From NCBI GenBank assembly GCA_038243635.1, contig JBBSQW010000004.1, positions 1 through 64,000 on the forward strand: DNA of 64,000 nucleotides, in the 5' to 3' direction. Of this stretch, positions 47,024-55,551 are shown in pieces. Under the pieces are notes generated by a model. That model was not told the origin of the DNA. It saw only the letters and a program-made list of their open reading frames with translations, and did not search any database. A program made the translations under genes and the position numbers. This DNA comes from Pseudopedobacter sp038243635 (GTDB taxonomy: Bacteria; Bacteroidota; Bacteroidia; Sphingobacteriales; Sphingobacteriaceae). Position 1 is the first letter of the stretch. Each line of letters opens with the position of its first letter.

Positions 47024-48118
47024 CTAATTATACACCTTAACCATAAATATATAATCCTGCATCTTTTTAATCTGTTGGGTGCGATTTAAACCAGCCAACG
47101 TGTTCTTTTTATTGATTGAAATCTTTTGCGCCAATGAGTCTTGTGAGATACTATTAACAGCTCTCATTAAATAGTCGGACTTTACAGCAAATGCAGCACC
47201 GTCTGCCTGAGTTTGTTTACCACTTACAATCCCAATCACATTCCCTTTACTGTCCATTAATGGGCCACCAGAATTCCCTGGGTTAACCGGAATTGATATT
47301 TGGTAAGCAATTGAATCTCCAGCAAAACCGGTTGAAGAACTTAAGTAACCTTTTCCGTAAACCACATCATCTTTAGGGTAACCAATGGTATAAACATCTT
47401 CACCCAGATCAGAGTTTGTTTTTTTGAAAGTGTAAGGAACGGCAGCTAAAGCCTTAAACGTAGTGTCCTTAATATGCAGTACTGCGATATCAAATTCAGG
47501 ATCAACGTAAACGGTTTCAACTTTAAAAGATTCGCCTTTGTTATTTTGTACGTAAACAGAATCTGCACCTTTAATCACATGGTAGTTAGTTAACAAGTAT
47601 CCGTTTGAGGACAATATAAAACCTGTTCCACTGTATTGGCTAATATCTTTTGGTTGCTTACTAGTGCTGTTAATGTTTCTAATCAACGCAGTTTGAGAGC
47701 GTTTGATGTTTTCCATATCACGTTTCAACTCGCTATAGTTAGAACCATGCTCACCGGTATTAAACTGCCCGGTAGAAAACAAAGTAATTAACGTCATGAA
47801 GATTGCAACGGTTGCCGCAACAGCCAAATTTTTGCGATACTTAGCCCATAACACAGACAGCAAAGTAGGTGCTTCTTGGTATTCGTTAACCAAACTATTT
47901 ACATCCAATTCATCATGGATTTGATTCATAGCCGCTTTTAAAGCATTAACTTCTCCATAAGATTTTAAGGTTTTCAAAAAATCTAAATGCGCAATTACTT
48001 TGTGATCTAAAGCAGTACTAGTTTTTCTTTCCTCCTCAAATGCTAAAGCTTGCTCTGCCGTCATTTCCTGATCGTAGTAGGCTTCAATTCTTTTGATTAA
48101 ATCTATTTCACTTTTCAT
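47024..48118 (-). CDS. Membrane-anchored trypsin-like (HtrA/DegP-type) serine protease with anti-sigma-like N-terminus
   Basis: This 364-aa protein has three parts. Residues 1-90 form a charged helical cytoplasmic region (IDLIKRIEAYYDQEMTAEQA) like the N-terminus of Bacteroidota anti-sigma factors. One membrane helix lies at about 94-114 (NLAVAATVAIFMTLITLF). A periplasmic S1C/trypsin-like protease domain carries the full triad: TNYHVIKG (His180), EFDIAVL (Asp210) and NPGNSGGPL (Ser283). No PDZ domain follows, unlike DegP/DegS. It is 5 bases downstream of an ECF sigma-factor gene, the usual place for the cognate anti-sigma factor. I infer that it senses or processes periplasmic signals and restrains that sigma factor; this has not been tested. 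Confidence 0.85.
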   Translation of the reverse strand: MKSEIDLIKRIEAYYDQEMTAEQALAFEEERKTSTALDHKVIAHLDFLKTLKSYGEVNALKAAMNQIHDELDVNSLVNEYQEAPTLLSVLWAKYRKNLAVAATVAIFMTLITLFSTGQFNTGEHGSNYSELKRDMENIKRSQTALIRNINSTSKQPKDISQYSGTGFILSSNGYLLTNYHVIKGADSVYVQNNKGESFKVETVYVDPEFDIAVLHIKDTTFKALAAVPYTFKKTNSDLGEDVYTIGYPKDDVVYGKGYLSSSTGFAGDSIAYQISIPVNPGNSGGPLMDSKGNVIGIVSGKQTQADGAAFAVKSDYLMRAVNSISQDSLAQKISINKKNTLAGLNRTQQIKKMQDYIFMVKVYN

Positions 48119-48123
48119 AGCTC

Positions 48124-48693
48124 TTATTTAAGATTAAAAAACAACTTTTTTAATCGTTGCAAACACTTGTATTTTTGTGTTTTCGCATTATCTGAATTGG
48201 TATAACCAAACTTCTCACATATATCTTGCATTGATTTACTGTGGAGGTAAAAATCCTCAATAATCGTTTTACAAGGCTCGCCCAGTTGCGTTAAAGCACT
48301 GTTCATTAAAACAAACTGTTGATCTTTTTCTTCGTGTTGCGCTATATCTGACTCCACTTCGAAATGATCTTCGTAATCTTTGATATTTTCACTAAATCTA
48401 CTTTTATGACTTAGTTTTTTTAACCAGAGCCTTCTGCAAACAGAATATAAAAACGTTTTAAGTTTACTAGTCAATTCAAAATCGCCACTTTTAATTTTAT
48501 CATGCAGTATAATTATACTTTCCTGATAAATATCTTTTGCATCATGCTCGCTACCGCTATTATTAATGATCAATTGTAAGATCATTGGGTAATAAGCCTT
48601 GTAAAGATATTGAAGTGTTGAAGATGAATTATTCAGTATTCCTAAAATAATTTCATTATCTGTTGGTATTGAATGATTTATCTTTCTGCTCAC
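48124..48693 (-). CDS. ECF-type RNA polymerase sigma factor
   Basis: This 189-aa protein has sigma region 2 (LQYLYKAYYPMILQLIINNSGSEHDAKDIYQES type pattern; key residues DAKDIYQE) and region 4 (LGEPCKTIIEDFYL with the helix around MQDICEKFGYTNSDNAKTQKYKCLQRLKK). The start is GTG (48691-48693), since an in-frame stop lies two codons upstream. It belongs to the extracytoplasmic-function family, which redirects RNA polymerase in response to envelope signals. The downstream gene, a membrane protease with an anti-sigma-like N-terminus, is the natural partner. Confidence 0.9.
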   Translation of the reverse strand: MSRKINHSIPTDNEIILGILNNSSSTLQYLYKAYYPMILQLIINNSGSEHDAKDIYQESIIILHDKIKSGDFELTSKLKTFLYSVCRRLWLKKLSHKSRFSENIKDYEDHFEVESDIAQHEEKDQQFVLMNSALTQLGEPCKTIIEDFYLHSKSMQDICEKFGYTNSDNAKTQKYKCLQRLKKLFFNLK

Positions 48694-48801
48694 TGTTTAA
48701 TACTGTTTTTGCTAAATTGTAACCCTTATTCGGTAAAAAAAAATTTAATTTCTACATTATTGGTCAAAAGTTTAATTTACCTGATTTTAAATGCATTACA
48801 G

Positions 48802-48846
48802 TTTTTTTTAAAAAAAATTAGTTTTTTTTTAGGTTACCGGGTTACC
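48802..48846. promoter_or_regulatory. A/T-tract block and GGTTACC direct repeat in the sigma/lipoprotein divergent gap
   Basis: T8A8 (48802-48817), then T9 and two GGTTACC heptamers (48832-48838 and 48840-48846, 8-base spacing), lie in the 210-base gap between the leftward sigma gene and the rightward lipoprotein gene. Curved A/T tracts and a short tandem heptamer would suit an activator or operator site, but no consensus is known to me. Confidence 0.3.
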
Positions 48847-48903
48847 TTTTAAAGTTTCTGGCATTAAGGTTAAATTAATCATAATTAAAAAGACAAAATT
48901 AAC

Positions 48904-49098
48904 ATGAAAAACTTATTCAAATTCGGATTTTTCGCTTTAGCAATCTCTTTATCAGTTGTTGCTTGTAACTCTAACAAAGCTTCTGACGCAACTCAAGATT
49001 CTACTTCTTTAGATTCAATCAGTGTTGATACTGCTGCTATTGATACAGTTGCTGGTGATTCTTCTATGGTTGCTGTAGATACTACTGCTGCTCAATAA
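48904..49098 (+). CDS. Small Asp/Thr/Ser-rich lipoprotein
   Basis: This 64-aa protein starts MKNLFKFGFFALAIS and has a lipobox ending SVVAC. The mature 43 residues are almost only Asp, Ser, Thr, Ala and Val, with repeated VDT/IDT units and no predicted fold. Such acidic lipoproteins are common and uncharacterised in Sphingobacteriaceae. It has its own strong terminator, suggesting substantial expression. It lies divergent from the ECF sigma gene and could belong to its regulon. Confidence 0.75.
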   Translation: MKNLFKFGFFALAISLSVVACNSNKASDATQDSTSLDSISVDTAAIDTVAGDSSMVAVDTTAAQ

Positions 49099-49117
49099 GA
49101 TTAAAAATCTAAAATTT

Positions 49118-49150
49118 AAAAAAGCATCGCTAAATAGCGATGCTTTTTTT
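49118..49150 (+). terminator. Strong Rho-independent terminator of the small lipoprotein
   Basis: A 14-bp perfect stem (49118-49131 with 49136-49149) has loop AAAT and is followed by T. It lies 20 bases after the stop. Confidence 0.92.
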
Positions 49151-49275
49151 GTTTAAGCTAAAATTTAGATTTTCGTTGAATTCAAAATTGACCAACCTTA
49201 CATCACTCCTACCCACTCTGCTGATTTAGCATTCCTTTATATTTTTTCAGCAAAACCTACGTTCTATATTTTTAT

Positions 49276-49283
49276 TACATTTG
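49276..49283 (+). promoter_or_regulatory. Possible Bacteroidota -7 box (TACATTTG) of the M23 peptidase operon
   Basis: TACATTTG fits TAnnTTTG and lies 39 bases before the ATG at 49323. No TTG is seen at the expected -33 spacing. Confidence 0.4.
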
Positions 49284-49322
49284 CTATCATCCTAATTACG
49301 TAAGACCTATCAATTATAATTA

Positions 49323-50288
49323 ATGGCTAAAACAAAATACTATTTTAATTCGCAAACACTTAAATACGAAAAGGTTAAGTTAAGCTTGGGTCTTAAAATT
49401 TTAAAAGGCTTGGGCTTTTTGTCAACAGCATTGGTGTTTTCTTTTATCATTATTGCTCTGGCATATACGTTTATAGATTCCCCAAAAGAAAAACAGCTGA
49501 AACGCGAAATCAGTTCACTTACTTTACAATACGAAATTTTACAAACCAGATTAAAGCAAGTGAACGTAGTAATGAAAGGCTTGCAAGATAGAGACGATAA
49601 TATCTATCGAGTAATACTAGAAGCCGAACCAATAGCTCCCGACGTTAGAAATGCTGGATTTGGAGGTGTTAATCGCTACAAAAATTTAGAAAACTATGAC
49701 TATAGTAGTCTGATGGTTGAAACCACAAAGAAATTAGATATTATCTCAAAACAGCTTTATGTACAATCAAAATCTTACGAGGAATTAACTAAAGCAGTAA
49801 ACTCCAAAGGAAAAATGATGGCTAGCATTCCTGCAATTCAACCTATTGACAGCAGAAAACTACGTTCTATTTCGGGTTTTGGTTACAGAATGCATCCTAT
49901 TTATAAAATTCGGAAAATGCATGACGGGATAGATTTTGCTGCACCAATTGGCACTCCGATATATGCTACTGGCGACGGCACTGTGCTTGCTGCGGGTGTT
50001 GAACGTGGTTATGGAAACAGGATTATGATTAACCACGGCTACAGTTACGTGACAAAATATGCACACATGAGCAAGTTTAAAGTACGAAAAGGAGAGCGTG
50101 TAAAACGTGGAGATGTTATTGGTTTTGTAGGAAATACGGGTGCATCAACCGGGCCACACTGTCATTACGAAGTGTACAAGTCTGGCAAAGCCATTAATCC
50201 AATAAATTTTTTCTTCAACGATTTAACACCGTCAGAATACGTGACCTTGCTTGAGGTGGCTTCAAGAGACAATCAATCATTAGACTAG
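49323..50288 (+). CDS. M23-family (LytM-type) metallopeptidase
   Basis: This 321-aa protein has a cytoplasmic tail, one membrane helix (about residues 33-52), a coiled-coil (about 55-95) and a C-terminal peptidase_M23 domain. The zinc ligands are visible as MHDGIDFA (His-x-x-x-Asp) and PHCHYEV (His-x-His). The enzyme probably cleaves peptidoglycan cross-links or, like EnvC/NlpD, regulates amidases. It starts a cluster with a MerR regulator 10 bases downstream and a diacylglycerol-kinase-like gene. Confidence 0.9.
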   Translation: MAKTKYYFNSQTLKYEKVKLSLGLKILKGLGFLSTALVFSFIIIALAYTFIDSPKEKQLKREISSLTLQYEILQTRLKQVNVVMKGLQDRDDNIYRVILEAEPIAPDVRNAGFGGVNRYKNLENYDYSSLMVETTKKLDIISKQLYVQSKSYEELTKAVNSKGKMMASIPAIQPIDSRKLRSISGFGYRMHPIYKIRKMHDGIDFAAPIGTPIYATGDGTVLAAGVERGYGNRIMINHGYSYVTKYAHMSKFKVRKGERVKRGDVIGFVGNTGASTGPHCHYEVYKSGKAINPINFFFNDLTPSEYVTLLEVASRDNQSLD

Positions 50289-50298
50289 ACAATTAATC

Positions 50299-50634
50299 AT
50301 GCCTTACAAAGAAAAAGAAATCCAAAAATCATATTACCCTATTGGAGAGGTAGCTGAAATGTTTGATGTAAACACATCAATGATTAGATTTTATGAGAAA
50401 GAATTTGACATTCTACAACCTAAAAAGAACGCGAAAGGAAATCGTCTTTTTAGACCGGAAGACATCACCAACCTAAAAATAATTTTCAATTTGATTAAAG
50501 ACAAAGGATTTACTATACAAGGTGCCAAAGACTTTATGAAAAAAAACAAAAAAGAAGTCGATGAGAATCAAAAAGTAATTGAGGCTTTGGAAAAAATGAA
50601 ATCATTTATGCTTGATTTGAAAGAGCAATTATAA
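50299..50634 (+). CDS. MerR-family transcriptional regulator
   Basis: This 111-aa protein has a MerR-type winged helix at the N-terminus (YYPIGEVAEMFDVNTSMIRFYEKEF) with wing residues GNRLFRPEDI, followed by a coiled-coil dimerisation helix. No cysteine or effector domain follows, so it may respond to protein partners rather than metals. It lies 10 bases after the M23 peptidase gene and 46 before the kinase-like gene, so it is co-transcribed with both. Confidence 0.88.
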   Translation: MPYKEKEIQKSYYPIGEVAEMFDVNTSMIRFYEKEFDILQPKKNAKGNRLFRPEDITNLKIIFNLIKDKGFTIQGAKDFMKKNKKEVDENQKVIEALEKMKSFMLDLKEQL

Positions 50635-50680
50635 ATTTGTCGACATCTTTTACAAATAGCCTCCAGATTTAGCCTCTGAT

Positions 50681-51589
50681 ATGGATAAAAAACAAAAAGT
50701 TTTATTTGTTGTCAATAAAAAATCAGGGAGTCGAGAAAACACACTGATTAATCAAATTATTGAGAAACACGCCGAGTCAAATAATTATTTATTTGAAATA
50801 ACTGTTTGTCAGAAAAACTTTGAAGATGAAGTTAGAAAAGCCGTAATTGATTTCTCGCCTAGTATTGTTTGCGCTGTTGGTGGCGACGGAACGGTGAATT
50901 TAGTAGCTTCTATTATTCAATCAAAAGATATATCCTTACTTATTGTACCTAGTGGCTCTGCAAACGGAATGGCTAAAGAATTACAAATTCCTTTTGCTTT
51001 ACCAGCTTGTTTAGATTTAATTAACCGGGGCAAAATTCAAAAAATAGACTTATTAAAAGTTAACGATAGAATATCGGTACACTTGGCAGACGTAGGCTTA
51101 AACGCTCGTATTGTAAAACGATTTGAATTGGACCCAAACAGAGGTTTGTTTACTTACGGAAAGCATTTATTTTATGAAATGTTTTTATTGAAGCGGTACA
51201 GGTTTAAAATAAAATACGACGGCCAATTTATAAATGTTAAAGCAGTTTCACTAACCTTTGCAAACGCCACAAAATATGGAACCAGCGCCGTTATCAACCC
51301 CGATGGTATTTTAAATGATGGTTACTTCGAAATTTGTATCGTAAAACCTTTCCCAAAATATCATGTTGTAAACATTGCTTATCAAATGTTTAGAAACACC
51401 ATTAAATATTCCGAATTTTATCAGGTATTGCGATGTAAAAAGGCAGAGGTAACTTGTTCAAAAAAGACACTTTTACAAAATGATGGTGAGTTGATGAATA
51501 AAGTCAGCAGCGTTTACCTAGAAATATTGCCAAATGTATTACAAGTAATTATAGACTCCAACTTAGCGCATCCAACCATCATAGACTAA
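50681..51589 (+). CDS. Diacylglycerol/lipid kinase family protein
   Basis: This 302-aa protein has the DAGK catalytic signature VGGDGTVN (nucleotide-binding Gly-Gly-Asp-Gly) and the upstream VVNKKSGSRE loop, followed by PSGSANGMAKEL. It probably phosphorylates a lipid such as diacylglycerol or a sphingoid base; Sphingobacteriaceae make sphingolipids, but which lipid is unclear. Its 3' end overlaps the convergent metallophosphoesterase gene by 27 bases. Confidence 0.88.
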   Translation: MDKKQKVLFVVNKKSGSRENTLINQIIEKHAESNNYLFEITVCQKNFEDEVRKAVIDFSPSIVCAVGGDGTVNLVASIIQSKDISLLIVPSGSANGMAKELQIPFALPACLDLINRGKIQKIDLLKVNDRISVHLADVGLNARIVKRFELDPNRGLFTYGKHLFYEMFLLKRYRFKIKYDGQFINVKAVSLTFANATKYGTSAVINPDGILNDGYFEICIVKPFPKYHVVNIAYQMFRNTIKYSEFYQVLRCKKAEVTCSKKTLLQNDGELMNKVSSVYLEILPNVLQVIIDSNLAHPTIID

Positions 51590-52609
51590 TTCACCGTCTT
51601 TATTGGTTTCATCAACAATCAAAACCTCCACTTTTACTTTAAGGTCATCGTAAAACTTAAGCTTAAAAAAACCTTTTGCCGACATTCCGAACCTAGAATG
51701 TTTGCTATCCATTACATACGTAGATTTTGATCCCGCACCGCTGACAATAAAGTTGTTATCGTATTTTTCTATAAACTGCAAATTATGCTCATGCCCAGCA
51801 ACGTAAGTTAAGCCAGAGTGTTCCCTAAATATGGTTTTGAGTTTTTTTCTTAAACCCCTAAAACGTGGATGGGAAAGATCTTCTTTTGCCCCAAAATATT
51901 TACGATACATTGGTAATAAAGAACCTATAAAAGGTAATGGAAAATAAGCGTTCTTTTTATATATAGTAAACGGAAATAGGTGATGCTTAACCTTATACTT
52001 GCCTCCGTGTAAAGAATTACTGTAAATTGGATAATGACCAGCTACCAATATTCGCTTGTCCTTATGAGTTGCTAATAACTCTCGAAGTTGGATAAAGAAA
52101 TCCTCCTCGGTTTCCTGTTCGCATCCACAATTCTTGCCTATGGGTCTTACTCCTTTTTGTACCCACCATTGTGTATTTATGGCGATGACTGCTAAAAATT
52201 GATTGCTAAAAACTTCCTTCGGCCCCGGGCATCCGTTCTCCGGAAAAAAAACTTGTTGCGGTTTAAAAAGGTTATTTAGGTAATCTTCTTGTCTTAAAAC
52301 GTATTCTAAACCATTACGCTTTCCCTTGTTCCAATCATGGTTACCAGATATAAAAACCACTTTACCTTTAAAATCTTTAACAGCATTATAATGTGCTTTT
52401 AATACCAACTCCGCGTCTTCACGCAAAACGTCATTTTCTGCAGGTAAGCCATGCGGGTAAATATTATCTCCTAAGAATAATAGTACCGACTCTGGTGAAT
52501 TAGGCAAATGGTTTTTAAGTAAACTTAGAACCTCATCTTCTTCTCTTCGTTTTACGTTTCCAGAATCGCCGACTACCAAAACTTCATACATCAATTTGTG
52601 CTCAGCCAT
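51563..52609 (-). CDS. Calcineurin-like metallophosphoesterase
   Basis: This 348-aa protein shows the calcineurin-fold metal motifs GDSG (in place of the usual D-x-H), FLGDNIYPHG, ISGNHDWNKG, VAGHYPIYS and AGHEHNLQ. It has no signal peptide and may act on nucleotides, phosphoproteins or sugar phosphates; the specific substrate is not readable from sequence. A second in-frame ATG (MYEVLVVGD) is possible six codons in. It is convergent with, and overlaps by 27 bases, the kinase-like gene, and is divergent from the barrel/ComEC locus. Confidence 0.88.
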   Translation of the reverse strand: MAEHKLMYEVLVVGDSGNVKRREEDEVLSLLKNHLPNSPESVLLFLGDNIYPHGLPAENDVLREDAELVLKAHYNAVKDFKGKVVFISGNHDWNKGKRNGLEYVLRQEDYLNNLFKPQQVFFPENGCPGPKEVFSNQFLAVIAINTQWWVQKGVRPIGKNCGCEQETEEDFFIQLRELLATHKDKRILVAGHYPIYSNSLHGGKYKVKHHLFPFTIYKKNAYFPLPFIGSLLPMYRKYFGAKEDLSHPRFRGLRKKLKTIFREHSGLTYVAGHEHNLQFIEKYDNNFIVSGAGSKSTYVMDSKHSRFGMSAKGFFKLKFYDDLKVKVEVLIVDETNKDGELVYDGWMR

Positions 52610-52697
52610 CCTTTTAAATTACAAAAAAATCACCAAATTATATCCTTATGCAATTAATTTAATTTGATTTCTTAAATTCAACACAAATCTATTGCGC

Positions 52698-53498
52698 ATG
52701 AAGAAATTTTACCTATCGCTTTTATGTTTATTACTTCAGATTGGGTTAAAAGCACAAGAAAACTATGGCCCAAAAATAACAGCATTAGGAACAGCTGGCG
52801 TAGCTATCCAAGATGTTTGGTCGGCCAGTAAAAACCAAGCCGGCATTGCCGCCGTAAAAAATCCAACTATTTCTGCAGGTTATGAAAACAGATTTGGCCT
52901 TAAAGAGTTAAGCAACAAGTCAGCTGTTTTTGTACTACCCATAAATAATTATAGCATTGGTGCTAATTTTAATTCATACGGTATTGATGTCTATAACGAG
53001 GTTAAAACAGGGGTTAGCCTAGCGAAGTCTTTTGGTCCAAAACTGCTGATAGGTGTTGGTTTAAATTATCACCAGCTAAGCATTACTAATTACGGAAACG
53101 CAAATACCATAACTATTGAGGTAGGTTTGCAATATAATGTGCTACCTAAATTATGGTTTGCATCACATATTGCAAATCCAAACCAAAGCAGATATAGCAA
53201 TGATACCGAGCATGTAATACCAGCACATATTCAGTTTGGAGGAACTTACCTGTTTTCAGATCAGCTAATGGTTACTTCAGAGTTTGAAAAAATTTTAGAT
53301 CGTGAAGTTGATTTTAAAACAGGTATCGAATACAAAGTGGTTAAGTTTGTTGCTTTGCGAGGCGGTGTTTCTGTTAATCCTTTTAAACAATACGCTGGTT
53401 TTGGCGTAAACTATCAAAAAGCAAATATAGATTTCGCCGTTGCCTCTCATCCAGTTTTGGGATATTCACCGCAAATATCTTTAGGCTATGAATTTTAA
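52698..53498 (+). CDS. Outer-membrane beta-barrel protein of unknown function (PorV/PorQ-like appearance)
   Basis: ATG at 52698 gives MKKFYLSLLCLLLQIGLKAQ, a signal peptide; a TTG two codons earlier is not needed. The 266-aa mature region alternates short amphipathic strands (NNYSIGANFNSYGID, KLLIGVGLNYHQLSI) and ends LGYEF, an aromatic C-terminus typical of barrels. The early ALGTAGVAIQDVWSASKNQAG pattern recalls PorV/PorQ/FadL-type proteins. It overlaps the next gene by 11 bases, and that one is 3 bases from comEC, so it belongs to the same tight unit. Confidence 0.75.
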   Translation: MKKFYLSLLCLLLQIGLKAQENYGPKITALGTAGVAIQDVWSASKNQAGIAAVKNPTISAGYENRFGLKELSNKSAVFVLPINNYSIGANFNSYGIDVYNEVKTGVSLAKSFGPKLLIGVGLNYHQLSITNYGNANTITIEVGLQYNVLPKLWFASHIANPNQSRYSNDTEHVIPAHIQFGGTYLFSDQLMVTSEFEKILDREVDFKTGIEYKVVKFVALRGGVSVNPFKQYAGFGVNYQKANIDFAVASHPVLGYSPQISLGYEF

Positions 53499-55548
53499 GC
53501 TGAAGCTGCTTCTAACTTTTTTGATAATCGGATGTGCAAATTCTCTTTTTGCCCAACAAGTGAATGACCCCATAATAGAGGAAATTATTGAAAGTGTGGT
53601 AGCCAACCAAACCGATGATTACGATTATACAGAATTGGTTGAACGACTAAATTATTACAAGAAAAATAAAATAAATCTAAATAAAACCAACAAAGAGCAA
53701 CTGCAAGAATTGGTTTTTTTAAACCCGTTGCAAATCAGCGCCATTTTTGATCACATTGCAACTAACGGAAAGCTAATTAGCGACCTAGAGTTACAAAGCA
53801 TTCGGGGTTTTGATTTAGAAGTAATTAGAACTCTTTTATACTTTGCAAACATCAGTGCACCAACAGGATTCGAAAATTTTAGCTTCAAAAAAATGTTTAC
53901 CGATGGAGAAAACGATTTATTGATTAGATACAGTAGATACCTAGAAAAGCAAAAAGGATTTACGGTTCCCGCCTCTTCGGGAAAATCTAGGTATTTAGGT
54001 ACGCCAGAAAGAGTTTTTACTAGATACCGGTTTTCATTTAGTAACAATATCCAGTTTTCTTTAAACGTAGAAAAAGATGCAGGAGAAAAATACTGGAACA
54101 ACACCAACGGCCAAACGGGACCAGATTTTTTATCTTCCAGCCTGTACATAAAAGACATCAAACGGTTAAAAAAGATTGCCATCGACGATTATTCGTTGCA
54201 ATTCGGACAAGGCTTAACTTTATGGAGCGGTTTAGGGTTTGGTAAAGGGGCTGACATCTTCGCGATAGCCAAACAAAATTTAGGTTTAAAACCCTATACT
54301 TCCGTAAATGAGTTTTCTTATTTTAGAGGGCTTGCTACGCAAATTAATTTTGGAAAATTCGACTTTACTCCTTTTGTTTCTTATAATAAACTAGATGCTG
54401 GTGTTGCTTTGAATCCACTTACAAACCTGGAAGACATATCTTCATTACAACAAAGTGGATTACACAGAACAGAAAGCGAGCTAAAAAACCGACGACGTAT
54501 TGATCAGCTGATATTTGGGGGAAACCTGCAATATAATTACCAAAAATTATCTTTGGGTTTAACTGCTTATCATTCAAAGTACAGTCAAAATTTTGCTCAA
54601 GGAACTTCACTATATAACAAATTTGACTTTAGTGGCAACCAACTAGATAATGTTGGTTTTAATTATAGCTATACGTTAAACAACACTTACTTTTTTGGCG
54701 AGGTTGCACATAGTGTTAAATACGGCTTTGCCTACATAAATGGTTTAATAACAAGCTTATCCCCTACTGTATCGGCGGTTTTGTTTCATAGAAATTACCA
54801 AAAAGATTATTATTCATTTTATAACCAAGGAATTGGCGAAAGTAGTACTGCAGTAAATGAAAAAGGCTTTTATTCTGGTATTCAGATTAAACCCAACAGA
54901 AAATTTGCAATAGATTTTTATACTGATTTATTTAAATTTCCATGGTTAAAATTTGGAGTTGATGCGCCATCAAGCGGATACGACATTTTAGGTCAGTTCA
55001 GTTATACGCCAAACAAGACAACTCGGTTCACGTTACGCTACCAGTTCCAAAATAAACAAAAGAATACTCCAGAGAGACAAGTAACCAATACGCTAGATTT
55101 TGAGAAAAAATCAAACTACCGGGCAGAGCTTCAATACCAAGTTAACAGTATATTCTCTTTAAGAAACCGCATCGAAGTTGTTCAATATAACCTAGAAAGT
55201 ACAGGTATAAAATTTGGGTTTTTAGCTTATCAGGATGTAAATTATAGTCCTTTAAGCTCACGATGGTCGGGGAATATGCGTTTCACTTTGTTTGATACAG
55301 ATGGCTTTGATACAAGGATTTACACTTACGAAAACGATGTTTTATATGGCTTTTCTATCCCTGGTTTTCAAAACCAAGGTGTTAAATTTTATACAAATGT
55401 AAGGTACAACCTAAAACGAGGAGTAGATTTATGGGCAAAGTACAGCTACACCAAATTTAATGGCATAAGCACTGTAGGTTCTGGACTCGATGAAATTCAT
55501 GGAGATAATCGTTCGGAAGTGAAACTTCAATTAAGAATACAATTTTAA
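53488..55548 (+). CDS. Outer-membrane protein with ComEA-like helix-hairpin-helix region and C-terminal beta-barrel
   Basis: This 686-aa protein starts with a signal peptide (ending LFAQ). Residues about 50-115 read KINLNKTNKEQLQELVFL, with the residues and spacing of ComEA-type helix-hairpin-helix repeats (Leu-Asn-x-x-x-x-x-x-Gln-Leu, then LELQSIRGFDLEVI). The remaining 550 residues are rich in aromatic beta-strands, and the last residues RSEVKLQLRIQF end in Phe like an outer-membrane barrel. ComEA-type domains bind DNA without sequence specificity. Being 3 bases upstream of comEC, it may be an outer-membrane or surface component of DNA uptake. That function is an inference. Confidence 0.8.
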   Translation: MNFKLKLLLTFLIIGCANSLFAQQVNDPIIEEIIESVVANQTDDYDYTELVERLNYYKKNKINLNKTNKEQLQELVFLNPLQISAIFDHIATNGKLISDLELQSIRGFDLEVIRTLLYFANISAPTGFENFSFKKMFTDGENDLLIRYSRYLEKQKGFTVPASSGKSRYLGTPERVFTRYRFSFSNNIQFSLNVEKDAGEKYWNNTNGQTGPDFLSSSLYIKDIKRLKKIAIDDYSLQFGQGLTLWSGLGFGKGADIFAIAKQNLGLKPYTSVNEFSYFRGLATQINFGKFDFTPFVSYNKLDAGVALNPLTNLEDISSLQQSGLHRTESELKNRRRIDQLIFGGNLQYNYQKLSLGLTAYHSKYSQNFAQGTSLYNKFDFSGNQLDNVGFNYSYTLNNTYFFGEVAHSVKYGFAYINGLITSLSPTVSAVLFHRNYQKDYYSFYNQGIGESSTAVNEKGFYSGIQIKPNRKFAIDFYTDLFKFPWLKFGVDAPSSGYDILGQFSYTPNKTTRFTLRYQFQNKQKNTPERQVTNTLDFEKKSNYRAELQYQVNSIFSLRNRIEVVQYNLESTGIKFGFLAYQDVNYSPLSSRWSGNMRFTLFDTDGFDTRIYTYENDVLYGFSIPGFQNQGVKFYTNVRYNLKRGVDLWAKYSYTKFNGISTVGSGLDEIHGDNRSEVKLQLRIQF

Positions 55549-55551
55549 GTT

